Assembly: GCA_019022495.1 (NCBI GenBank)
Contig: JAFEKR010000004.1
Location: 2,232,001 to 2,296,000, forward strand
Source of the DNA: Epichloe hybrida
Taxonomy: Eukaryota > Ascomycota > Sordariomycetes > Hypocreales > Clavicipitaceae
Reading direction: 5' to 3'
Length of the DNA stretch: 64,000 nucleotides
In this document: positions 35,907 to 46,474 of the stretch, in pieces
Position numbering within the stretch: the stretch's first letter is position 1
Layout: each line of letters begins with the position of its first letter
Notes under the pieces: model-generated
Seen by the model: only the letters and a program-made list of their open reading frames with translations
What the model was told of the DNA's origin: nothing
The model's database searches: none
Program-made: the position numbers and the translations under genes

Positions 35907-36430
35907 GTTCTGGTCTTGTGAGAGGGAAGAGGGGAAAAAAAAAGACGAGAAAAAAAGAAAAAAAAAACATGAGCAGGAAATCGTCCACTCGGACATTGGG
36001 AAGCTCGGTCAGTTTAATAACACGATTGTTCCTTTGAACGGGGCGGGTGGCTTCCACCGCTTGCCGCCAAGCCAGGAGAGACAGACAGATGCACCCCATC
36101 TCTCTGTACGGCTCGGTTACACGATGAGGATTGATTGGATGTTGGTCCGCGTGATTGGTTGGCAATCATCTTCTTCATCTTGGAATCCCGGCCTCGTCTT
36201 GTCTCTCCGGCTTGGGTTGGCCGCCTGGTCTTTGCAGATCTTACATGCATGCTACGTCGTATTATTATTACGTGCAGGACGAAAGTGCTATCTTTTGTTT
36301 CCACCGCCAAAACTCGACGGATTACTGGGTTCTCATGTCAGAAAAAAGAAAAAAAAAAAAAAGAAAAAAAAAAGTCAACTCTGACATGCATGCCTCCCCT
36401 GTTGAGGTGGAGAATGGCTTACGTAATAGA
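35907..36430. other. Promoter of the amidohydrolase gene, edge of the gene-bearing segment
   Basis: 524 bp of normal composition, ending in an A-rich tract (36,345-36,375). The base composition changes sharply at about 36,430. No supported gene. Confidence 0.55.
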
Positions 36431-36484
36431 TAATTATAATTATATAGGGCTTAGCTAGAGTATAGACTTAACTAATACTAGATC

Positions 36485-36541
36485 CTTATGGCTGCCCGAA
36501 TTTATTGGCATTATAGGCGCAGGGAAAGCGTTAGTATTCGC
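36485..36541 (+). repeat. Dispersed repeat, copy B (matches 5,540-5,600)
   Basis: Begins CTTATGGCTGCCCGAAT and ends GTATTCGC like the copy at 5,540. It marks the outer edge of the AT-rich block and is followed by short tandem repeats. Confidence 0.7.
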
Positions 36542-36574
36542 CTAGGCTAACTATTATCCACTTCTGTTTCTTTT

Positions 36575-36830
36575 ACTAACTTACAAACGATTTAACTAAC
36601 TACTAACGATTTCATGATTTAACTAACTAACTAACTAACTTTTTGACTAATTTGACGATTTAACCAATTTGACGATTTAACTGACTTTTTGACTGATTTG
36701 ACGATTTGACTGACTGACTGACTAACTGACGATTTGACGATTTGACTAACTGACTGACGATTTGACTGACGATTTGACTAACAATTTAACTGACGATTTG
36801 ACTAACTAATCTACCCCCCCCCCCCTAGAA
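36575..36830 (+). repeat. Simple repeats of TAAC/TGAC and GACGATTTGAC units, with a C-run
   Basis: Runs of ACTAACTAACTAAC and ACTGACTGACTGAC interleaved with the unit TTTGACGATTTAAC/TTTGACGATTTGAC, ending in a run of about 12 cytosines at 36,814-36,825. Confidence 0.75.
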
Positions 36831-36953
36831 CTAGGCGGTTAAGAGAGGCAGAATTTTTTTTCTTAACTAGTCACTAAAGAGTATTTCGTGTCTAACTAAT
36901 TAGAAAAGAAATTTCTATAAAATAGCCTTATTTTAATAAAGGGAAAGTAAGAA

Positions 36954-37456
36954 CAGAGCTTTGCATGTAGTGTAGTAAATGTAGTATTTTGGCTTTCGTT
37001 GTAGTATGTAGTGTAATAGATTTTAGTGTAGTGTAGTATGTAGTGTAGTGTAGTAAATACTACACTACACTATAAATACTATAAATATAGTATTAGTAAA
37101 AAAAAGTAGGGTATTATGTTATCTTATAATATTCCTTAGAATTTTCTCAAATAAGTTAATATTAACTGTTTTTTTTATTATAATTTAGTGTTATAAACTC
37201 GAGCGATAAGCTCTAGTTAAGTTAGGCTCCGGAAAGTACGCGAACTGTGTGCAGCGAGGTTAGGGCTATACGTAAACTACGCATAGGCTACATATAAGCC
37301 ACTATAAATCTAGGCACTATATAACCCTTAGTATAGTTTTTTTCTTCTTTATAAGAATACTATTCTTACTTTAAACACTTATTAGTAGTAGCTATAAGGC
37401 TAGTTTATTATATATATTATTCTTTACTATAGAAATAAATTAGCTAGTAAATATAC
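36954..37456 (+). mobile_element. Left end of a CAGAG-type (hAT-like) element, outermost of the nest
   Basis: Starts CAGAGCTTTGCATG and passes into TAGTG-rich repeats (GTAGTGTAGTAAATG), the same layout as the other CAGAG elements in the window. The 8 bases before it (AGTAAGAA) would be its target duplication, but the right end is not in the window: gypsy-2 begins at 37,457. Identification rests on the terminal motif and subterminal repeats only. Confidence 0.45.
36966..37090 (+). repeat. TAGTG/CACTA-rich subterminal repeats
   Basis: Repeated GTAGTGTAGT units followed by their inverse (ACTACACTACAC), able to form a hairpin. Confidence 0.7.
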
Positions 37457-37507
37457 TGTGAGGCCCCACTCACAACACAGGTACACTAGCGTACCTCACA
37501 GACAGGC
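37457..37507 (+). repeat. Gypsy-2 5' LTR, conserved start
   Basis: The ~50 bp that match the 3' LTR start at 62,491-62,540. The LTR continues to the right, but the 3' copy is broken after this point, so its end cannot be set by comparison. Confidence 0.75.
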
Positions 37508-37899
37508 CACGCCCTAGGGCTAAGTTCACATAACGCTAGCAAGCCACTAGCTATAAGCTAGCGACTCGCACGTATAACACACTTAGACCTAGTAAGCTTT
37601 AGTTAATATACTAGAGCCCCTATACCTCTTACCTAGTTACTATTATTCTTATAATTCTAAAGCTTCTCTCACTAGCTACCTAAGAGTAATATAGGGGGGA
37701 GAACCACTTAATTTACTAGAGTAATATTAGATAATAACCTAACCCTAATAGATAAGAGTTATACCTAAGCAAATAAGGGTAATACTATAGGTAAAGACAC
37801 ACTATATACTAATAAAACCACGCTTATAATAAGACCCTTTACCCCTTATAGTAAAGCTATAGTAACACTAGAGTAAATTACTTAGCTAGAAAAACTCTA

Positions 37900-38288
37900 A
37901 AGATTATAAGAATAAGAATAAAAGCTTATTAACCTTATTAGAGGTAACTTAAAGGAAGTATAAGGGAAAAGTAAGTAAGAAGCTAGCCCCTCCTTAAGTA
38001 ATAGTAGCTAAGAGGTTAGAGTTAAGAATATTACTAAGCTTTAATACCCTATAAACCCCTAGAGGTATAAGATATAGATAAATAACCTAAACCATGCCTT
38101 TAATAGGGTAAAGAAAAAATACTAATGTAATTACTAAAAGATTCTCTTTACACTTAACTATATACATAATAACTATAGGGTAAGATAGGATAGATACCTT
38201 AATAAATAATAGGCTAATAACTAGGATAATCTTAAGGATAATTAGGATAAATTCTAGACCTAGACGCTTACGCTACTTAGGGACTTTG
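37900..38288 (+). pseudogene. Gypsy-2 gag, first part
   Basis: Stop-riddled gag-like sequence, with readable ILFTLNYIHNNY, DRYLNK and TLTLLRDF fragments resembling retroviral-type capsid ("LFALSYLRG..W" and "LR.VFGD" regions of gypsy gag). It is cut at 38,288 by gypsy-1 and resumes at 53,310 in the same frame. Confidence 0.6.
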
Positions 38289-38558
38289 TGTTAGCAGCGC
38301 AGAGGTTAAAGATAGGATGTTCATTAAAGCAGGTCTTCGGAGAACCTTTAGGCTATGTAAATAACAAAGAGGCTAGCTAGCTATAAGATAGCTATGTGCT
38401 TATAGAGCAAGGTATTTATTAAAGACTACGTATATTATTAGTACTAGGTTAGAGATTAAAACCTTTATATACTTACCCCTAGCTAGTATTTATTTAGTAA
38501 TAACTATAATAGTCTTAGCTATTACTTTATTCTTAACCTTTTAGTATAAGCTATAATA
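38289..38558 (+). repeat. Gypsy-1 5' LTR (270 bp)
   Basis: Starts TGTTAGCAGCGCAGAGG and ends AAGCTATAATA. It aligns end to end with the copies at 53,035 and 63,035; differences are nearly all transitions. Confidence 0.92.
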
Positions 38559-40559
38559 AATTAATCTCTCTTAACCTTTTTAAGGATATAAACTATTAGC
38601 TAGATTATTATATAGCTAATACTCTAAAGATCTATAAGAAATATACTAGTACCTTATAATAATAAAGCTATAGATAATTAGGAAAATAAAGAACCTCTAT
38701 AATCTAAAACTATAGATAATAAGGTATAATAAACACTACTTAATCCTAATTTAAGTAAAGGTATAGATAATATAACTAAAGAAAAAAGGGTATTATAGTA
38801 ACACTATAAGGTTATATAATCTAAGCTATATTACCTTTAGAGAAAATAAGAGGTCTTATAAATAAAGGTATAAATTAGAGAGCTTAAGGCAAATCTAGGA
38901 TTAGCTAGACCTTAAACTAGACTTATAATTACCCCTTAAATATTAGCTATGATTTTACCTATAGTCTATAGTAATATAGTAGTAATTATATAGTAAGGTA
39001 ATCTTATTAAAATATAAATAAAAATACCTATATATAAAGGGGAAATATATAAAAGCCTATAGAATTTCTTAGTAAACTTAGATATACTATTTAAATTAAA
39101 TTACTATACCTTTAAGGATAATATAACTAAGGTAGTGTATATAAGTAGCTACCTAGCTAGTAATATAAAGTAATAGTAAATATATTATATAGCTATAAAT
39201 AGGTATATAAATTATTTATTAATTACCTAGGTAAATTTCCTAGAATAGTTAAAAACTAGAATAATAAATATAAGTATAAGATACTTAGAAATAATAAGGT
39301 TACTACTAAATCTTAGGTAAAAGAATAGCTAATTATTTTAATCCTTTATATAAGCCTAGGATAAGGTAAAAGCTAAGTTACCTAAAGAAATCCCTATATA
39401 TCTAAGAATTATAATCTTTTTAAATAGCTTAAATAACACTATAAGGAAGTAAATAATTAGTTAAGAGATCCTAATAACCTAAAGCTAACTATAAGGCTAG
39501 GGTAAGAAAGCAAAGGTTATAATAGGTTTAGGCTAAAATAATAAAAAAGATTAGGACTTTAAAAGAAAAAGGTAATACTCTTATTTTATATTACTAGTAA
39601 ATAAAGTATAGTAATAAAGTAAAGACTAAGGGAGAAGATTATCCTTAGTATACTATAAATATAAAAAGCCTAGGTATACTATACTAACTTATTAAGCACT
39701 AGATTATTTTACTTATAAAAGTACTAAATATATAACTAAGAAGCATAGGGAAAGTAATAATAAAGCTATATCTCCTAATATAATACTAGTTTAATTAGTA
39801 TAAACCTAGGAATATAATCTTACTATAGAATACCCTATAGATAATAAAATAAGAATATAAGTATCTCTATAATAAAATAACTAGTAATTAACTATATAAG
39901 TGCTATTTAATATAGGTATATAGTCTTTAATAATTTATCTAAAATTATTATTAAAAAAGGATTAGGAAAATATAATTTAATTAAATAGGATATTAAAGAG
40001 TATAAGTAAAAAAGTAATTTTATATTAAGGAATTCTAAAAAAATTAGTTAAGATAAAAGATAGTATAGGATTTATAAAGGTTTACTAAGTTAGCTACTTT
40101 ATTACTAATATAAGTAAAGGGATAATTCTAGGTATAAACTAGATTAAAGAGTATTTACCTATAATTATATATTAGGAGTATAAATACTAGAGATATCTAG
40201 TAATAATAAAATATCTTTTCTTTACTTATAGTAAGTAATAAGTATATAAAGAGAAAAAAATAGTAGTAATTACTTTATTATTAGAAGTAATAAAGATTAG
40301 GCTAAGTATTCTAGAAAATAAAAATTAAAAAGGAAAAGGAGAAAGCTAATTAAAGGACTTAGTAGTAATAGATATATAAATAAATAGTAAAGTAGCTATA
40401 TAAATCCTTAAGTATACTTATTTATAGTAAAAAAGTAAAGGTATTATAGTTATACTAATTTTAGAAAACATAAGTAATAAAGAAGCTATATTAAATTAGG
40501 ATAAGAGCACTAAGTGCCTTATACTAATAATCCTAGAAGAATATAGGGAGTTTATAGAT

Positions 40560-42284
40560 ATTTTTTCTAAAGAGTTAGTAAGTAAGCTTCCTAAACTAGG
40601 AGGTTATACTTATATAATTAAATTAGAAGAGGGGAAAACACTACCTTAAGGGCCTATATATAATTTAGCTAAAAGGGAGCTAGAGGTTCTTAGAGAGTAC
40701 CTTATAAGTATATAGCTTAAAGGGTAAATTAGAAGATTAGTTAGCCTAGCTAAAGCCTTAATTTTATTTGTTTTAAAGAAAGGAGGGAAATTAAGGCTTT
40801 ATATAGATTATAGGGGCCTAAATAAGATTATAATTAAGAATAAGGCCCCTTTACCCCTTATTACTAAAATTCTTAATTAATTAGTAAGCGTAGTTATTTT
40901 TATAGTCTTAGATTTAAAAGATACATACTACTAGCTATGTATTTACTTAGGTAATAAGTGGAAAATAGCGTTTTATTATTAATATAGCTACTTTAAATAT
41001 CTAGTAATGCTATTTAGACTAGTTAATATACTAGTGACTTTTTAGGAGTATATTAATAATACTCTTAAAGGACTTATTAATAAGACTTATATTATCTATC
41101 TAGATAATACGCTAATATATAGTAGTAAGGTTAAAGATTATATAGAGTATATTAAATAAGTTTTATATAGGTTTAGAGAGGTAAGTCTTTTATTAACCTT
41201 AAGAAGTATTAATTTTTAGTTAAGGAAGTTAAATTTTTAGGCTTTAAGATATTAGAGAAAGGTATTATAATAGACTTAGTAAGAGTTAAAGTAATTATAA
41301 CCTAGCTAATATTACATAGTGTTTTTAATATTTAGTTATTTCTTGGTTTTACTAGATTTTACTACTATTTTATTAAATAGTATAGTAAAGTTATTATTTT
41401 ATTAATAAATTGCCTTAAAGGGAATTAACTAGTAATATTTAAACTAGAACCCTATAAGATAGTAGTGTTTAAAGAGCTTTAATAAAGATTTTAGAAAGCG
41501 CTAATTTTAGTGTATTTTAACTTACTTATATATCTTAAAGTGAAGATAGATATATCTAGACATGTAATTAGGGCTATACTTATAATATTAGTGCTAGGTT
41601 ACTAGCACCTAGTTATGTTTATATTAAGAAAGATAACTAATACTAAATTATAATATTTAATACCTAATAGCAAATTATTAGCTATCTAAGAGGCTTTTTG
41701 CATATAGAGACACTATCTTACTTATTTAGCTTATATAATTAAAGTTATTATAGATTATTTAAACTATAAGTACCTTACTATAAAGCCTAAGCTTACTAGT
41801 AAGTAAGTAACTATACTTAATAAGCTTTATCCTTTTAATTTTAAGATTATATATTATATAGGGAAATTAAATCTTACTAACTTACTTTTAAGAAAACTAG
41901 ATTTTATAAGTAAGGTAAGGAAAGAGAAAGTAGTAATTATATAACTTCTTGCCTTTTTATCTAAATTTATAGATACTAAGAGATAGGAACACTATAGTAA
42001 TATTATTAACACTATAGGCTCTATAAAAACATTACTTAATGTAACTAATAGTTAGTTATAATAACACTATAATAATACTACTAATATCTAGGGTTTTAAA
42101 AAATCATAACTTAACTATATTCCTAAAGAACCTAATAATCTAGATAATCTTAGAAGAGTTATATTAGTAAGGTTATTCAATACTTTTTATACTTCTATTA
42201 ATAAGCAATAAGCTAGCTATAGTAATACTATTAGTACCTAGTGTATGTATTATTTATTACTTAATTATTTTAATTTTCCTATTA
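40560..42284 (+). pseudogene. Gypsy-1 pol, reverse transcriptase and RNase H part
   Basis: Readable pieces of reverse transcriptase: [54 protein letters not shown], and the polymerase box at 41,097-41,108, which reads YLDN in place of YxDD. RNase H-like sequence follows to the hAT insertion. Gag and protease remnants lie upstream (38.7-40.5 kb) but are poorly readable. Many in-frame stops. Confidence 0.8.
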
Positions 42285-42292
42285 GACTAGCT
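42285..42292 (+). repeat. Target-site duplication of hAT-1 (GACTAGCT), left copy
   Basis: Identical to 49,431-49,438. The two copies directly abut the terminal inverted repeats CAGAGCATTG and CAATGCTCTG. Confidence 0.95.
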
Positions 42293-42365
42293 CAGAGCAT
42301 TGCAATACAATACAATACATTACACAATACAATACATCTAAAATTTTACAATACAATACAATACA
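42293..42365 (+). repeat. AATAC pentamer repeats at the hAT-1 left end
   Basis: Tandem ATACA/CAATA units directly inside the terminal repeat, mirrored by AATAC/TATTG units at the right end (49,288-49,420). Confidence 0.85.
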
Positions 42366-42460
42366 TGTATTATTTGTATTGTTTTGTATTTTTTTTTCTT
42401 TTTTTTAGTTTTAAGTTAAATTCCTTTATTATAAGGTATATATAGTTTATTTAATACCTT

Positions 42461-42612
42461 TTAATAGCTTATAATACTCTATAATAGCTTATAATACCCT
42501 ATAATAGCTTATAATAGCTTATAATAGCTTATAATAGCTTATAATAGCTTGTAATAGCTTGTAATAGCTTGTAATAGCTTGTAATAGCTTGTAATAGCTT
42601 GTAATAGCTTAC
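42461..42612 (+). repeat. Decamer satellite, unit ATAATAGCTT
   Basis: About 15 tandem copies of a 10-bp unit; the later copies read GTAATAGCTT. The unit is the reverse complement of the AAGCTATTAT decamer that makes up most of hAT-2. Confidence 0.92.
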
Positions 42613-42642
42613 AAATTTAATAGCTATTAGTATTAACTAGTA

Positions 42643-43431
42643 TTCCTTTTAAGTAAAAATTATATATCTAAGCATAAAAGCTATAGATAAGTAACTAATA
42701 GTTATAAGAACCCACTTATAAACTCACTTTTATTAAAAACCCTCTCTTTAAATAAAGATTATATATTTAAGTAAGAAAGCTATTAATAAGTTACTAATAG
42801 TTATAAGAACCCACTTATAGACCCATTTTTATTAAAAACCCTCTCTTTAAGTAAAGGTTATATATTTAAGTAAGAAAGCTATTGATAAGTTACTAATAGT
42901 TATAAAGACCCACTTATGGACCCACTTTTATTAAAAACCCTCTCTTTAAGTAAAGGTTATATATTTAAGTAAGAAAGCTATTGATACATTACTAATAGTT
43001 ATAAAGACCCACTTATGGACCCACTTTTATTAAAAACCCTCTCTTTAAGTAAAGGTTATATATTTAAGTAAGAAAGCTATTGATACATTACTAATAGTTA
43101 TAAAGACCCACTTATGGACCCACTTTTATTAAAAACCCTCTCTTTAAGTAAAGGTTATATATTTAAGTAAGAAAGCTATTGATAAGTTACTAATAGTTAT
43201 AAAGACCCACTTATGGACCCACTTTTATTAAAAACCCTCTCTTTAAGTAAAGGTTATATATTTAAGTAGGAAAGCTATTGATAAGTTACTAATAGTTATA
43301 AAGACCCACTTATGGACCCACTTTTATTAAAAACCCTCTCTTTAAGTAAAGGTTATATATTTAAGTAAGAAAGCTATTGATACGTTACTAATAGTTATAA
43401 AGACCCACTTTTCGGACCCACTTTTTACTCA
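42643..43431 (+). repeat. 99-bp tandem repeat, about 8 copies
   Basis: The landmark CTCTCTTTAA recurs at 42,742, 42,841, 42,940, 43,039, 43,138, 43,237 and 43,336, exactly 99 bp apart, with partial copies on each side. The inner copies are almost identical; the first two differ most. Confidence 0.95.
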
Positions 43432-43575
43432 TATTCTTTATAATAAGAGAATTATATCTTATATATAAATATATAGTAAATTATTTTTTTTTATATTTAA
43501 AATACTATTTTCTTTTATTTAAAAAAAGCTAATTTTATTATATAAAATTATATAAAACTATATAAAATATATATA

Positions 43576-45451
43576 CGGATGTCCAAGTCAAAAGTCGTGT
43601 CCCCTGCACGCGACCCTAGTTAAGGATGTAATTAGCTAGCGGGGTCGTAGTCTCACTAGGTAAATTAAATAAGAGGCTTACTTCTTCTCTAGTTCCCCTC
43701 TCTTTACCTGCTTTTACCACTAGTGCTATAACTATTACTAAAGTTAGCTAGCTTTTGCCTTATCTAGCTACTTCCCTTACCTAGCTGCTTTTATCTTTAC
43801 TTATTACATAATAGCTTAAACCTTAACTATAGCTAATAGGGCCTATATATTACTTATAAAAGCATAGGGGCTGCTAAACTATAAGATTACTTATAATCTA
43901 GGGATTAGTCTAAAGGCTATAGGTTAAATCTTTAGTTAAGCTTATAAATAAGGGTTTAATTATATAATTTAACCCTTTTATATTAATATAAAGTATATAG
44001 TTAATATTAAATAGTCTAGAAGACTTTCTTATATAAATAATCCTAAGCTATAATCTAGGCTTATTAAAAAGGTTACTAAAGACTATTATAGAAAGGAAAG
44101 AATAAGTGCTAATTTAGCTACTAAGCTTAGTTAAAAAGGAACTTATGCTTTAATATTAACTATCTTATAGACTTTAAAACATTTAGGGTTTTTAAAGACT
44201 AAGCTAATAAGAAAAGCAAGTCTAATAGCTTAGATAAAGAAAGCTAGGCTAGAATTCTACTTAACTTATTAGCACTAGACTCTTAAGGACTAGAAGAATA
44301 TTATCTAGACTAATAAAATAGTAATTATCTTATTATATTAATAGGGAGGGTATTATGTGTGGTAATAACCTATAGAGAACTTAGTAAAGACCTGTATTTA
44401 TAAGCAATAGAAGGGATTAATAGAATTTATGTTTTAGGGTGTATTTAGCTAGGATTAGAAAGGTCCTTACTACTATTAGAAGCTAGAGACCCTTATAGAG
44501 AAGAAGGAAACTAATTAGGTTATTAAAGAATTAAATAAGGAGCTAGAAGCTACTTATTATAAATAGTAGCTTTTAATATTAGAAATTAACTAGCTAGGGC
44601 TTTATAATAAGCCTAGTTAGAAGCTATAGTAAAAGTGAAATAAGAAGAATAGGAAGCTTAAGTAAGAGATAAAAGGGAAAAAGAGAGATAAGGGGATTAA
44701 CTAGTACTAATATTAGAAGGAAATTCTAAATAAGAAGCTACTTCCCTTTATAAAGGATTATTAGAAGAAGAGGCTAAATATAGTAATGTAAGAAAACAAG
44801 GCCCCCTTATACGCTTATAGCTATTAATAGTTAGTCTATAATGCTTAGGGGGTTAAGAAGCTACTATAGCTAGGGAATTCCCCTAATTTAAATATAATAG
44901 AGCCTACTTAGTGGTATTTAAAGGTTAAGATAACCTATAAAGGTGCCCTAAAGAATTAGAAAGAAGCTATAGTAGCTTAGGAGAAAGTATAGGAAGAAAT
45001 GCCTTAAAAACAGGTATAGGCTTAGATTAAAAGGATTCCTTATTATATTAAGGAAATAATTCGCTTAGAAGGGGATAATAACTATTGTAAAGGTTACGAA
45101 GGTTAAGCTAATAGTTAGAGGGTTAAAGGGTTATTTTATAATTAGAGTTTAAAGATAAAGATACTACTGCTATTAATAATGATAAAAGAAGGTGGGTTTT
45201 TAACCCTTATGAGCTTAATAGTCCTAATAGTCCTAATAACCTTAATGCCTTAGATTCTAGTAATGTAAAGGAAGAATCTAATAATAACTAGGATAAGTTA
45301 CTTTTATATATAGTTTATATAGCAGAGATACCTTATTTAATTTTCCTTATGTTATTCTAGACTATTTGTGTGCCTTAGGCTACTACGTTAATGCCTTAGG
45401 CCACTCTAGGCAGCAGCGTGCAGGGGACACAACTTTTGACTTGGACATTCG
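43576..45451 (+). mobile_element. Tc1/mariner-type DNA transposon, 1.88 kb, nested in hAT-1
   Basis: Inverted terminal repeats of about 37 bp start CGGATGTCCAAGTCAAAAGT at the left; the right end, read on the minus strand, is the same apart from three transitions. TA dinucleotides flank both ends (43,574-43,575 and 45,452-45,453), the usual Tc1/mariner target. Size (1,876 bp) fits the superfamily. Confidence 0.92.
44150..45120 (+). pseudogene. Tc1/mariner DDE transposase remnant
   Basis: Plus-strand fragments, broken by stops, match the order of Tc1-type transposases: HWTLKDWKNIIWTNKIVII (first catalytic Asp region, Asp now Asn), GGYYVW, GLIEFMFWGVFS, KGPYYY, then YQKEIL-like and LLPFIKDY, ENKAPLYAY (second Asp region, now Asn) and LGNSPNLNIIEPT with the final Glu. 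Both aspartate positions show the G-to-A change expected of RIP. No intact product is possible. Confidence 0.85.
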
Positions 45452-45889
45452 TAGCTAAGACTTTTATAAAGCTTTTTATTATATTTATATAAACTATTAA
45501 AAAGTCTAGTTATTAAATTAAAATAAGTATTTTTAATTAAGATAAGTATTAAGAAACTTTTTTATAGACTTTTTACTTATTCTTTTATTTAAAAAACCTA
45601 TAAAGTTAAAAAAGTATATTATAAATCTAAAAAAAAATTCTTTTAAACCTAGGAAAGTTTTATTTAAGATAAAATATTTTATTATATTTTTTAAAAAGTT
45701 TACTTATATTAGTATATTTTTCTTTAGATTTAATATCTTATTAATTAAGAATATTAAATAATTTCTTTAGGGTAATTATTATAATAAAAGCTAAAAAAGG
45801 TATAGAAATTAGTAGTAAATCTATAAAAAATAATAGAATAGTGAAAAGACTTTTATAATATAGAAAAAAAATTAAAGTATAAGCCTATA

Positions 45890-46473
45890 TTCAAATATAT
45901 AATATTTAGCTACCCTAAATATATAATAAGCTTACTTTACTAAATAAGCTAAAACTTTATAAAATTTTAAATAAATTTCTAAATTATTTATAAAAATAGG
46001 AATACTATATTTAAATTACCCTTAAAATCTAATATATTTAGGATATATATACTACCCTTAATATCATATAATACATTATATTATATTATATTGTATTGTA
46101 TTGTATTGTATTGTATTGTATTGTATTGTATTGTATTGTATTGTATTGTATTGTATTGTATTGTATTGTATTGTATTTTTTATATAATAAAATCATTAAT
46201 AAATCCTATAAAAAAGATATAAAGTTAAAAAAACCTTTTAAATATAGTAAATAAATTAAGGTATAAGATAAGAAAAAAATAAACCATATATAGCTACCCT
46301 ATTTATATAATAAGCTTACTTTACTAAATAAGCTAAAACTTTATAGAATTTTAAATAAATATCTAAATTATTTAAAAAAATACGAATACTATATTTAGAT
46401 TACGCTTAAAATCTAATATATTTAAGATATATATACTACCCTTAATATTATATAATATATTATATTGTATTAT
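45890..46473 (+). repeat. Two ~200-bp units plus a TTGTA pentamer array
   Basis: A unit containing TAATAAGCTTACTTTACTAA and CTAATATATTTAG sequence occurs at about 45,890-46,090 and again at 46,265-46,470. A run of about 17 TTGTA pentamers fills 46,091-46,176. A third, more divergent unit lies at 49,085-49,260, beyond the LINE-like island. Confidence 0.8.
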
Positions 46474-46474
46474 A

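Noticed and set aside
36575..36830. Telomeric or subtelomeric repeat
   Set aside because: Units are TAAC/TGAC and TTTGACGATT, not TTAGGG/CCCTAA; the block continues for 27 kb beyond.
42245..42445. Open frame of 66 codons in the AT-rich block
   Set aside because: It spans a TIR, pentamer repeats and T-runs; open only because of simple repeats.
42650..43430. CRISPR-like array (regular 99-bp spacing)
   Set aside because: The repeats are contiguous tandem units without unique spacers, and the host is a eukaryote.
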